DNA from: Lamellibrachia columna
Lineage: Eukaryota; Annelida; Polychaeta; Sabellida; Siboglinidae
Length of the DNA: 64,000 bases
Direction: 5' to 3'
Assembly: GCA_963662155.1 (NCBI GenBank)
Contig: OY759262.1
Span: 58,434,393-58,498,392, forward strand
The position numbers and the translations under genes are program-made. This document shows positions 1-9,972 of this stretch, piece by piece. Positions within the stretch are counted from its first letter, which is position 1. Every line of letters begins with the position of its first letter. The notes under the pieces were generated by a model. That model saw only the letters and a list, made by a program, of their open reading frames with translations. It was not told the origin of the DNA and did not search any database.

Positions 1-360
1 ATGAAGTGAATACGCAAAATACAAATATATACTGCTGAAGCTGGCTTTCCTTTTGCCGAAGGTAGTTAACAAAATTACACGTTAACACTCTAAACATGAA
101 AGGTCCTTCAGAGCTGAAATGTAAAACCATTGACATAATAATATTTACTGTGGGAATCAGAATATACAGTTATTAGAACATAGACTGGTTGGCTTTAAGT
201 TAGATATAGCAGCATAATCCCATACGATAGACAGGTAATGCCAACAGTCTCATGTCCAAGCAGATTTAAAGTTAGTATCAACTGCAGTGATTGTGATATT
301 CAGTCATTCACGGAAAAAGAATCAACTGTAATGACAGTGACATACAATCATTCTAGGTGA

Positions 361-1148
361 CAATGACATCCAACCATGAGGACACTTGCTTCAACTAGTA
401 ACAATGACTTCGACATCCAACCATGAGGACACTTGCTTCAACCAGTGACAATGACTTTGACACCCAACCATGAGGACACTTGCTTCAATCAGTGATAATG
501 ACTTTGACACCCAACCATGAGGACACTTGCTTCAACTAGTAACAATGACTTTGACACCCAACCATAAGGACACTTGCTTCAACCAGTGACAATGACTTGA
601 CATCCAACCATGAGGACACTTGCTTCAACTAGTAACAATGACTTTGACACCCAACCATGAGGACACTTGCTTCAACCAGTGACAATGACTTTGACAGCCA
701 ACCATGAGGACACTTGCTTCAACCAGTGACAATGACTTGACATCCAACCATGAGGACACTTGCTTCAACCAGTGAGAATGACTTTGACACCCAACCATAA
801 GGACACTTGCTTCAACCAGTGACAATGACTTGACATCCAACCATGAGGACACTTGCTTCAACTAGTAACAATGACTTTGACACCCAACCATGAGGACACT
901 TGCTTCAACCAGTGACAATGACTTTGACAGCCAACCATGAGGACACTTGCTTCAACCAGTGACAATGACTTGACATCCAACCATGAGGACACTTGCTTCA
1001 ACCAGTGAGAATGACTTTGAAAACCATCCATGAGGACACTTGCTTCAAATAGTGACAATGACTTTGACATCCAACCATGAGGACACTTGCTTCAACCGCA
1101 GTGACAATGACTTTGACATCCAACCATGGGGACATCTGCGTCAACTGC
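361..1148. repeat. 47-bp minisatellite with higher-order repeat
   Basis: About 17 tandem copies of a 47-bp unit containing CCATGAGGACACTTGCTTCA. Some units are 46 bp (GACTTGACATCC instead of GACTTTGACATCC). A block near 559-790 is repeated almost exactly 233 bp later, so groups of five units were copied together. The two minus-strand ORFs here are translations of the repeat. Confidence 0.95.
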
Positions 1149-1530
1149 TTTGATAACGTTCAATCTTTTCAGGACAACACCACTGCAATGGCAATGACTC
1201 ATATTCAAGGACTACATATGCATCAATTAAAATGACATTCAATTACTAAGTGCCAATTTCACAGTCTATCCTAAATGACTGTAATGTCCAGTTACTCCAG
1301 CTGGCTTTGACCATCAGCAATGACCACAATGTTCCAATCCCTGCTAACTTATCATAGTCTATGTGTGTGGCTACCACATGCACACACGATGTTAGATAAT
1401 TGATCGATACACATTTACTGCTATTTACAGACTTAAGCCCACTTAAAACTGCCTCAGAAATGAGGCAGTCAACTATAGCAGATGTAGTAGACATATAAGT
1501 ATTGGAATCGTCCACGTTGTTCCATCTGAC
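1149..1530. other. Spacer between two minisatellites
   Basis: I see no gene or recognisable element. An 89-codon minus-strand ORF crosses it but resembles no family I know and runs next to repeat sequence. Confidence 0.5.
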
Positions 1531-2561
1531 CCGGCCACCAGCGTGTGAGGGGGACCCTCTCTCAGTGGTTCCTCCTACTCAAATGGCTGCCAGCGTGTGA
1601 GGGGGACCCTCTCTCAGTGGTTCCTCCTACTCAAGAGGCCGCCAGCGTGTGAGGGGACCCTCTCTCAGTGGTTCCTCCTACTCAAGAGGCCGCCAGCGTG
1701 TGAGGGGGACCCTCTCTCAGTGGTTCCTCCTACTCAAGAGGCCGCCAGCGTGTGAGGGGGACCCTCTCTCAGTGGTTCCTCCTACTCAAGAGGCTGCCAG
1801 CGTGTGAGGGGGACCCTCTCCCAGTGGTTCCTCCTACTCAAGAGGCCGCCAGCGTGTGAGGGGGACCCTCTCTCAGTGGTTCCTCCTACTCAAATGGCCG
1901 CCAGCGTGTGAGGGGGACCCTCTCTTAGTGGTTCCTCCTACTCAAATGGCTGCCAGCGTGTGAGGGGGACCCTCTCTCAGTGGTTCCTCCTACTCAAGAG
2001 GCCGCCAGCGTGTGAGGGGGACCCTCTCTCTTAGTGGTTCCTCCTACTCAAATGGCAGCCAGCGTATGAGGGGGACCCTCTCTCAGTGGACCCTCTCTCA
2101 GTGGGACCCTCTCTCTCTTAGTGGTTCCTCCTACTCAAATGGCTGCCAGCGTGTGAGGGGGACCCTCTCTCAGTGGACCCTCTCTCAGTGGGACCCTCTC
2201 TCTCTTTTAGTGGTTCCTCCTACTCAAATGGCTGCCAGCGTGTGAGGGGGACCCTCTCTCAGTGGACCCTCTCTCAGTGGGACCCTCTCTCTCTTAGTGG
2301 TTCCTCCTACTCAAATGGCTGCCAGAGTGTGAGGGGGACCCTCTCTCAGTGGACCCTCTCTCAGTGGGACCCTCTCTCTCTTTTAGTGGTTCCTCCTACT
2401 CAAATGGCTGCCAGCGTGTGAGGGGGACCCTCTCTCAGTGGACCCTCTCTCAGTGGGACCCTCTCTCTTAGTGGTTCCTCCTACTCAAATGGCTGCCAGC
2501 GTGTGAGGGGGACCCTCTCTCAGTGGGACCCTCTCTCTCTCTCAGTGGTTCCTCCTACTCA
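1531..2561. repeat. 52-bp minisatellite, compound in its right half
   Basis: Tandem units of about 52 bp contain GCCAGCGTGTGAGGGGGACC and TGGTTCCTCCTACTC. From about 2060 the units gain extra CTCTCTCAGTGGGACC segments, making larger units of about 80-90 bp, so the array grew by internal duplication. It is GC-richer than its flanks. ORFs across it are artefacts. Confidence 0.95.
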
Positions 2562-3441
2562 TGCCATCGGCAAACTTGCAGTCGTCTGAAAACACAAATA
2601 CACTGTCAATTTACCATTTCTCTATTTCTTCATTATATGTAGTACATATCCCACTCTTGGCTACTTTTGTACTGTGCTAGAGATGGTGAATCCATGACAT
2701 GTTACATATTAACATAGTCCCTCTAAAAAATTACAACACTTAAAAAGTAATGGATATTTTATTATAATAATTTCACAATCATCACTGGCTTCGTAAACTC
2801 TAGAACTCCTCTAAAAATGTCAAACATTATATTTTTTTGATTATTTTTTTATGGTATTCTAAATGTAACATCTGTCGACCCATTTTTATTAACTACCCCC
2901 AAGATATTGCACCCAAAAAATTTTTTTTTATGAAAATGTTTGGAGAATATGCAGGTGAACACAATGCAAGCTTTATTCATGAATAAAATCAGTTCAGAGT
3001 TATGTCATTGTTATAAAAGTGACTTTTATTGATAGTAAACATACAGAGAAAACACATTTTGACTTTTATTGATAGTAAACATACAGAGAAAACACATTTT
3101 GAGTATTTTTTCAAAAAACATCATTCCAGCTGCCATATCTCCCCTTAACATGTCAACCGGAGAAATAACCGGAATCTCCCACTCATATTTTGAGTAAGCC
3201 ACTGGCGTTATATTCTTGATTTTAGTTGCACATGGTTAGTTTTTAAGATCTCTTTTAGGTGCATAGCCCCAAAACCATGACTTTTGTTTCATTTTAAGTG
3301 ATAGCCAACAATCAACTATAAATAAATCTTTCATATACTAAACATCTACTCACATTACAAAACATGTGAAAAAGGGCAAAATATTACCATCATGCAATAC
3401 CTCCGACCAGCCCAACTTGTTCACCCGTCGCCATGTTCCGT
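2562..3441. other. AT-rich flank with 43-bp direct repeat and a foldback-element fragment
   Basis: A 43-bp direct repeat lies at about 3018-3104. A single-arm fragment of the foldback element family described at 53559-54170 lies at about 3125-3295; it shares CCACTGGCGTTATATTCTTG and AGGTGCATAGCCCCAA. Nothing else is recognised. Confidence 0.6.
3025..3070 (-). terminator. Candidate EGLN poly(A) signals
   Basis: TTTATT at 3025-3030 and at 3065-3070 on the plus strand reads AATAAA on the minus strand. They lie 372-417 bases past the candidate exon 5 stop. The two hexamers are duplicates: they sit in a 43-bp direct repeat (about 3018-3104). Hexamers like this are common in AT-rich DNA, so the call depends on exon 5 being real. 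Confidence 0.25.
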
Positions 3442-3599
3442 TCACCTGCTGCCATCTTGAGGGCAGTTGCAGAAAGACTGTGGGTTGTCATGGCAATATT
3501 TGTGGAGGTTGTCGTTTCCATGGAAATATTCGTTGGGGCTGCCGCTGTCATGGCAACTTGCGAAGCTGCCGCAGAGCTCGGCAGGGTCTCGGTCCTCTC
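3442..3599 (-). CDS. Candidate EGLN exon 5 (C-terminal tail)
   Basis: This is a GC-rich island of about 160 bases in AT-rich DNA on the minus strand. A TTTCCAG acceptor at 3600-3601 precedes it. Joined in phase 1 to exon 4 it stays open for 53 codons and ends with TGA at 3444-3442, giving an acidic, polar tail (it starts GEDRDPAELCG). The assembled protein would be 393 residues, against 426 in human PHD2. Two minus-strand AATAAA hexamers lie about 370-420 bases downstream. No homology supports it, since EGLN tails are poorly conserved, and the polypyrimidine tract is short. A second frame is also open, so the exon and its frame are inference. Confidence 0.35.
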
Positions 3600-4017
3600 C
3601 TGGAAACACCATCATGCATCATTAGCTTCCTGTTCGTTATCGTTATTTTAAAGATTTGTACTGTTACCTATCAGGGACTTTCATCTAAGCAACCAGCATA
3701 TTTATATTCACTGCTCACTCATGCAAGAAAGCCCAGGCAGCTTCGGTCGTCTAGCTTTAATCTACTTTTTGTTCCCAGAGTTGAAACAAACATTAGAACT
3801 ATCTATGGCTTTCTCAGTTGCCGCACCAACTCTTTAGAATTCACTCTCTATTAGTGTCTTGTCTGCAGCAAATATAATAACAATTTGCCATCATCCGAAT
3901 ACTTACCTTTTTAACCCTGTTTACCCTCCTTTCCCCCCTAGCGTATCAATCTATCTGTAGATAACTTTAACATTGTACACTGATTTTGAGATTGTGTAAT
4001 CTTTTTTGTTTTTGATG

Positions 4018-4090
4018 TGCCTCTGAGCTTGGATTTCCGATGATTTAGGCATGACAGAAGTTGTAATTATTATCATTAGTGCCAAGACAG
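4018..4090. repeat. ATT-tailed dispersed repeat, copy 1
   Basis: GTGCCTCTGAGCTT is followed by GATGATTTAGGC and an AATTATTATCATT tail. Related copies lie at about 6868-6945, 44670-44745 (GCGCCTCTGAGCTTCC, ending in ATT repeats) and 60908-60980 (opposite orientation). The shared core next to a trinucleotide tail suggests a retroposon 3' end. Confidence 0.6.
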
Positions 4091-4950
4091 ACCAATCAGT
4101 GAATCACACAATGACTGACCATTTCTGCTGGCTTTGCCCGAAGCAAAGCTGTGGCTTCCGTCTTACTCCGGGCTTGATCTACAATAGTAGCACAGTCGTA
4201 ACTCCATACATCTGTTTTCATGCAGTCAATGGTTCATTTCACATGGTGGGGCTAACTTATACACATTATGAAAACTTACAATTAGCAGTATTGTGTACAT
4301 AGGACCAATATACAGACTTTATGAAAATCTTTCAAAATTTTGCAAATACAGTGTACATAGGGCCAATATACACATTATGAAAATCTATAGTGTACATATT
4401 AAAAATTCCCTTATAAAGAGGTGAGGTTGATTAGTTCTTGTACTGGTGCAATGTTTTGGTTGTTATCATCATCCACTGCTTCATATTGGCAGCACAAAAT
4501 TAACAAGTACAGTACACATATTTTATACGCCATCTGGTGAGAATGGGACAACACTGCTACAGTATAACATTAAGGCATGTTAGTATTGTGTCATATGACG
4601 AATATAAAAGATACACTGGGCAATGAAAGTGTCAAATGAAGAGCTGTACAACCATGCTTGTATGTCACCAATATCAGAAGACATCAAAGTCAGTCACACA
4701 ATTAAATGAGATTGGAATAACAGAAAAATACCATTAACCTGGGAGAAAAGAAAGGCCAAAATCAACACGGAGAAGGATTGTGGAAGTAGAGATAAATCAA
4801 CTGGGATGGAGTTCTTGGAAGACGGCAGAGAATACAGCTAGATATCGGACGAAATGACGGAAGTTACTAAGTGGCCTAATACACCAACTAGGGTGTGAAG
4901 AGGAGAGGTAAGTATTGTGTTAGCTGCACTAGTACGTGAAGGACTCTGAC

Positions 4951-5021
4951 CTTGAATGGCCCCCTTCTGTCTTGCACGTAGTCTCTCATCTCGGTCAAAG
5001 TACCACAGTGTCACTGCGTAT
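4951..5021 (-). CDS. EGLN1: EGLN exon 4 (last core strand)
   Basis: Acceptor TTGCAG precedes A|TAC GCA GTG. The first base completes the arginine codon begun in exon 3. The exon reads YAVTLWYFDRDERLRARQKG, matching human YAITVWYFDADERARA, including the Trp389 counterpart. A CAAG|GTCAGAG donor at 4950-4949 falls where the human exon 4 donor lies (human KYLTG, here AIQG), leaving phase 1. Alternative: if that donor is not used, the frame stays open for 36 more codons to a TAG at 4838-4840, with no family resemblance. The exon identity is firm; its 3' limit is less so. Confidence 0.85.
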
Positions 5022-5699
5022 CTGCAACCACAATCTCTGTGTCAACATACTTTCATCTTCAGGAATGTCACCAATAAACAACTTCTACCGATAAACAAAT
5101 CTCCTGTTCGTCAGGTAAAGTAAACATATACAGAAACAATGAAGGCACATGAAAATATTTACTCATTTCTGCAAACCAGCGCTGTCTTAGTAAAAATAAA
5201 AAACAAATACGCTACATTTTGACATTTTAAATACAAATACGCTCCATTTTAAAAACACTATCAAATACAAATATACTCTATGGAAATTTCAAATACATAG
5301 GGTTAAATTCAAATATGCTATATCAGAAGTGCCAAATAAGCAATGCAACATATTGCACTTATTCTATTATCTAAACAGTTAATGTTTTATAGTATTAGAG
5401 TATTAGTATAAATAGAGTATTATCAGTGAATACAATAATGAAGATGTGGGCTTGTTTAAAAGTGTGTATTCCCAAATATTTAAGATAATAAAATGTTCAC
5501 ATACCAGGCTCATGCAGGTGAAATACACCAACTACAAGTTGCTCTACTTGGTATGTATTTGATCAAAAATAACAAATATTTAACAAGACTTAACAAGACT
5601 GCCATGCAAGGCCCAGATGGCAAGTGGACAAGGAAGCCATTGGCTTATCGAGAGTCCAAAAATGTTTCATCTATGTTTAATCCAACCTCCTGAGATGTG

Positions 5700-5940
5700 T
5701 CAACTTTGTTTTTAAACATATTCACACTGCAAGCATTTACACAATCTGTAGTGTAAAATTTTTTTTTTACATTCATTTATTGACCTCTGTGAGAACGAGT
5801 ACTTCCTGATATCCAATCTACACTGATCTTTTACTAATGTTACCTTATGTCCTTTAGCTATATCTTTTTTGAGAAAAAATATTTTTATCAATATTTTCAT
5901 ACCCATTCAATATCTTAAAAACTTCAAACATGAACACAAT
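5700..5940 (-). pseudogene. Decayed LINE 3' fragment (reverse transcriptase tail), copy 1
   Basis: The minus strand reads CRLDIRKYSFSQRSINE, the tail typical of CR1/L2/Jockey-like reverse transcriptase ORFs, then breaks down. A better copy lies at 6175-6480. Both copies share flanking sequence with GATGGCAAGTGGACAAGG (about 5615 and 6118), so the whole 450-bp block was probably duplicated rather than inserted twice. Confidence 0.7.
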
Positions 5941-6174
5941 ACAAATATGGGCTTCTGAAAAAGCCAAATGCAAAGTCAGCATATTTAAATTCACATACCT
6001 ATTTGACACCAACTAACAAGTAATGGAAAATGTAATATTCAAACTGTACAAAATACTTGTAATTTATTATTGACACAAGAGAATTTAACAAGATTGCCAT
6101 CCCAAACAACAAGTTCCAGATGGCAAGTGGACAAGGAAGCCATTGGCTTATCGAGAGTCCAACAATTTTATCAT

Positions 6175-6480
6175 CTATGTGTAGCCTGCCCTTATCAGAT
6201 ATCTGTCAATTCTATTTCTAAACATATTCACACTACTAGCATTAACACAATCATTTGGCAGTTTGTTCCATTCATTTAACACCCTCTGTGAGAAAGAGTA
6301 CTTTCTCATGTCCAACCTACACTGTTCCTTAACTAAAGCTGCTTTGTGTCCTCTGGTTCTACTGCCTTCTTTAAGTTTGAGGAACATATTCCTATCAACA
6401 TCCTTATAACTATTCACTATTTTAAACACTTCTATTTGGTCTCCTCTTAGTTTCAAGAGAAGACCAAATAGAAGTATTTG
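6175..6480 (-). pseudogene. LINE 3' fragment (reverse transcriptase C-terminal tail), copy 2
   Basis: The minus-strand ORF contains LRGDQIEVFKIVNSY, RGHKAALVKEQCRLDMRKY, SFSQRVLNEWNKLPND and VNMFRNRIDRYL. This is the conserved end of non-LTR retrotransposon RTs (RL..R..FFS.RVVN.WN.LP...V.A.SV..FK.RLD). Only this tail is present, with no polymerase core, so it is a 5'-truncated, dead copy inside EGLN intron 3. Confidence 0.85.
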
Positions 6481-6867
6481 GTCTCCTCTTGGTATTTGAA
6501 CATATCCATTCATATATATCGAAAAAAAGTACTGTTTATTCAAGTTCATTTATTTAAATAATATATAATAATAAATATTTTCTGGGGTATCTACCAGGGG
6601 TCAATGTATACCGAAAACCACTGGTCATACAAGTATGAATACAAATAATGTTAACACATTCCAGGCCTCTCATCAAGCTATAGTATTATTGTGATTCACC
6701 AGGTGTCAGCACCATTTCAAGATTTTCCATAATGAAATACCTGTTGACATTTGCTAAGTTTATAATTATTCATTTTAAGTGATGTCTGACAATTAAGACA
6801 TATTTTATCCTCCATAAACAGCTGAAGAAACAAAAGAATGGGTTAAAAAGGAACTAGAATGTGTTGT

Positions 6868-6945
6868 TCCTCTGAGCTTAGGTCCTGATGATTTAGGCCC
6901 AACAGAAAAATTACACAATTGTTATTATTATTACTATATTACACT
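6868..6945. repeat. ATT-tailed dispersed repeat, copy 2
   Basis: Contains CCTCTGAGCTTAGG, GATGATTTAGGCCC and an ATTATTATTA tail, and is closely related to the copy at 4018. It directly precedes the 39-bp minisatellite. Confidence 0.6.
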
Positions 6946-6965
6946 GCCACATTGAAGGGGACACT

Positions 6966-7378
6966 CTGGGTACACCCTCCAATCCACACCTGTATGCATA
7001 CACCCTGGGTACACCCTCCAATCCACACCTGTACGCATACACCCTCCAATCCACACCTGTATGCATACACCCTGGGTACACCCTCCAATCCACACCTGTA
7101 CGCATACAACCTGGGTACACCCTCCAATCCACACCTGTATGCATACACCCTAGGTAAACCCTCCAATCCACATCTGTATGCATACACCCTGGGTACACCC
7201 TCCAATCCACACCTGTACGCATACACCATGGGTACACCCTCCAATCCACACCTGTATGCATACACCCTGGGTACACCCTCCAATCCAAACCTGTACGCAT
7301 ACACCCTGGGTACACCCTCCAATCCACATCTGTACGCATACACCCTGGGTACACCCTCCAATCCACACCTGTACGCAT
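6966..7378. repeat. 39-bp minisatellite in EGLN intron 3
   Basis: About 10-11 copies of a 39-bp unit with GGGTACACCCTCCAATCCAC and CTGTACGCATAC. One unit near 7025 lacks about 11 bases. Because 39 is a multiple of 3, several frames stay open on both strands; these ORFs are artefacts. A short 18-19 bp repeat (ACAGCATGGTTTACAGATA) follows at about 7540-7600. Confidence 0.95.
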
Positions 7379-7780
7379 CTATACGGTTCAGAGCCCGTAT
7401 TCTCAAGACATGAATTTCATTCGCAACTCACGTTTTCCATGAATACAGTGACACAGCTGCCTCCGAAGGAGGGTCACTCACAGAATATTTAATACTAAAA
7501 TAACATGGCAAATTTAAGAGTATACTGCAAGCTGAGATACAGCATGGTTTACAGATACAACATGGTTTACAGATATAGCATGGTTTACAGATACAGCATA
7601 TAATATAATATTTAATATAATACTTCAGTAGGCATATTCAGTATTTAGCACATTGCATAATATTTGCCCAGATATTGCGAGTGAACCCTCAGTACAGCTT
7701 TGTCACTATATTTATAGATAACTTGAGTTACAAATTTGTAAGTCTTTTGAGAACACGGCTGAGAGGTTGTACTTTCCTAC

Positions 7781-7920
7781 CTGTTGTCGAATGATGGCTG
7801 CACCTCGTGAGGGTTCCTTGAGTCTGACCAGAACAGTAACATCCTATTCATTATTGGGGCGATGTCAATGTAATCGCCCGGCCGTGACGATGGGAACAGT
7901 CGAAGTAACCCTCCTTGTGT
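7781..7920 (-). CDS. EGLN1: EGLN exon 3 (second iron histidine)
   Basis: Found by reading the minus strand; too short to show as a long ORF. Acceptor GTTGTAG precedes ACA CAA GGA GGG and donor GTAGGA ends the exon. The 140 bases give 46 codons plus two bases. It reads TQGGLLRLFP, then an IDIAPIMNRMLLFWSD stretch and SRNPHEVQPSFDN. It aligns with human VSGGILRIFPEG through FFWSDRRNPHEVQPAYATR with only the loop after LFP diverging. PHEV contains the third iron ligand (His374 in human). The 2-oxoglutarate arginine (Arg383 in human) is split across the exon 3/4 junction as AG|A, nine residues after that His, as in the family. Exon 2 ends in phase 0, so the frame is continuous. Confidence 0.92.
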
Positions 7921-9800
7921 CTACAACAGCAATGATAACGTCACGACAAGAGGGCCTAAAACCCATGGTTTATAATGAAATAATTATTAATTAATAATAA
8001 TTAGAAGTATCAGGAAGTGCCACATATCAGGACAAAACCCATTCAGAGGTACCTACAACAATGTATGTACATGCAGGAACATTTAATTTAATAAATCTGA
8101 ACAATTATTAAAAAATGTTGGCTTTGTTTCTTTCAGAATAATTGTTCTAGTAGGACAAAAATAATAAACATGGCTATCTTTGCTTCACTCGATTGCATAT
8201 AGGTGGTAATGGAACTCGGTTTATAGCATGGTTAAGTTGACCTTTATTTTACTTCAATATTCCCATTAAAGATCATACGCAAATATTTCAGAAATTGTGA
8301 TATATGATAACAAACAGTTGTAATAGTAGTTTGTTAAATAGATTAACAAATAATGTCAAATGCTACTCGTCAATAAAAGCTAATTAAATTAGTAGAAAAG
8401 AAGCCCCAAGCGATTTGACATTTTGCTCGGCAATGTCCGTACCAATTTGAAATCACTGGCCCTACAGCAGGCTTTACTATGACCAAGGTTTCTGCCCAGT
8501 AAACAGCTAAATGCATGTAGCCTTCTGACCTAAAATCTTATATCAGTAGACAACAAACAGTTTTCTGACTTGGGTCTGAAGTGTCCCATAACTGTAATCT
8601 GTCACCAAAGTCATTACTTGTCACCAACAGCATTACCTGCCGCACCAGACTGTCAAAACTATATGGCCCTTTTATGATTTCCAAGTGCACAGTTTCTGCT
8701 CACTGGACCATAATAATAATTCCGGACTATGTAGGACACTGAAGGTCCGTAATCCAGGTTATTTACATATAAACGTAGCACTATCTCCACCTAAATGACC
8801 ACACACTGTGCAGTCACACATAAATGAATGCACGCTCAAGCATAAACAGGTCAATGCAGTCTAATAGGGTCTAATGTTTGTCCATTAAAACCAAAAACTT
8901 CACTGCATGGCTTAACACTGAAATGTTTACTTCCCAATCATGGTAGTCCGTAGGGGGGAAAGGGCCCCGGATCTGGATATTAATTTTTTAACTTAGGTCT
9001 TTTAGAGCGAGTATATTGTTAACTAGTTGTGTTAAATATATTATGTAATTATATACAATGATATCATAACTGTCTATTGAAAGTGGACATTTTGGTAAAT
9101 GTAAAGATCTCTGGTTGAAAATAGATGCCAGATGTGGTAACAACAAATGGTTTATCCCCGTTGAAAAAATCCTGCCAATGCCACTGTTTTCAATGTTTAG
9201 ATGCAACTTGATTTGACTTCTCCAAGGTTATTACCTCATTGCTCAAGCTAGGACTTGAAGGCCAAACAAAACAATTATATATTATATGTTCATGTGACAT
9301 GCTTGTAATGAACCAGTCTGCCGAAAAAGGCCGTGCCAAAATATTTGGAGAGAGCAAATTTCTTGAGAGGTAAACAATGTTGAATATATACTTCTACTGG
9401 TTTCACATTATATGTCTCACATATCACATACTCATAACTAACATTATATATCTCAGATTCACATACCCATAACTATACACAGTGGAAGGTCTACATACCA
9501 ATAATACCATGTTTAGTTCAAGAGCACCTTACAGCCCTGTAGTGACAAAACAAAAAAGTATTCCAAAGGCATTGCCACAGTGAAGGCCAAAATTATGAAA
9601 AATGTGCTGCTTTTATGCAGCATGGACTTCTTTATGATCATTCATATTACCATACAATTGACCAAACACCATATTCCACATAGAAACGACAGCCTGCTTT
9701 GCAACACAATCTAAGGATAGAATGTGCAAAGTTCTGTATTGAAAACAAAATGCATTGTTGCAACATGGAAATAAATGCATTGTGCATTGTTCATGTCAAT
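7921..9800. other. EGLN intron 2, right-hand part without recognised elements
   Basis: AT-rich intronic DNA. I see no exon, RNA gene or clear transposon. Confidence 0.5.
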
Positions 9801-9972
9801 AGAGAGTGGCTCCTGTACCGAGGTGCTCCTGGGCAGTGCTGCAAGGTTCACCCAGAGAGTGGCTCCTGTACCGAGGTGCTCATGGGCAGTGCTGCAAGGT
9901 TCACCCAGAGAGTGGCTCCTGTACCGAGGTGCTCATGGGCAGTGCTGCAAGGTTCACCCAGAGAGTGGCTCC
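9801..9972. repeat. 53-bp tandem repeat, 3.2 copies
   Basis: Units start at 9801, 9854, 9907 and 9960, containing GTGGCTCCTGTACCGAGGTG and GGGCAGTGCTGCAAGG. Copies are near-identical. Overlapping short ORFs arise because the unit is not a multiple of three. Confidence 0.95.

Noticed and set aside
625..1070. Minus-strand ORFs of 70-78 codons with repeated VSSWLDVKS-type peptides
   Set aside because: They are direct translations of the 47-bp minisatellite.
4903..4912. GAG|GTAAGT as a plus-strand splice donor
   Set aside because: No plus-strand coding sequence precedes it; chance match opposite the region just past EGLN exon 4.
6911..7492. Several overlapping ORFs of 66-164 codons on both strands
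   Set aside because: The 39-bp unit keeps many frames open; no start context, domain or splice signal supports a protein.
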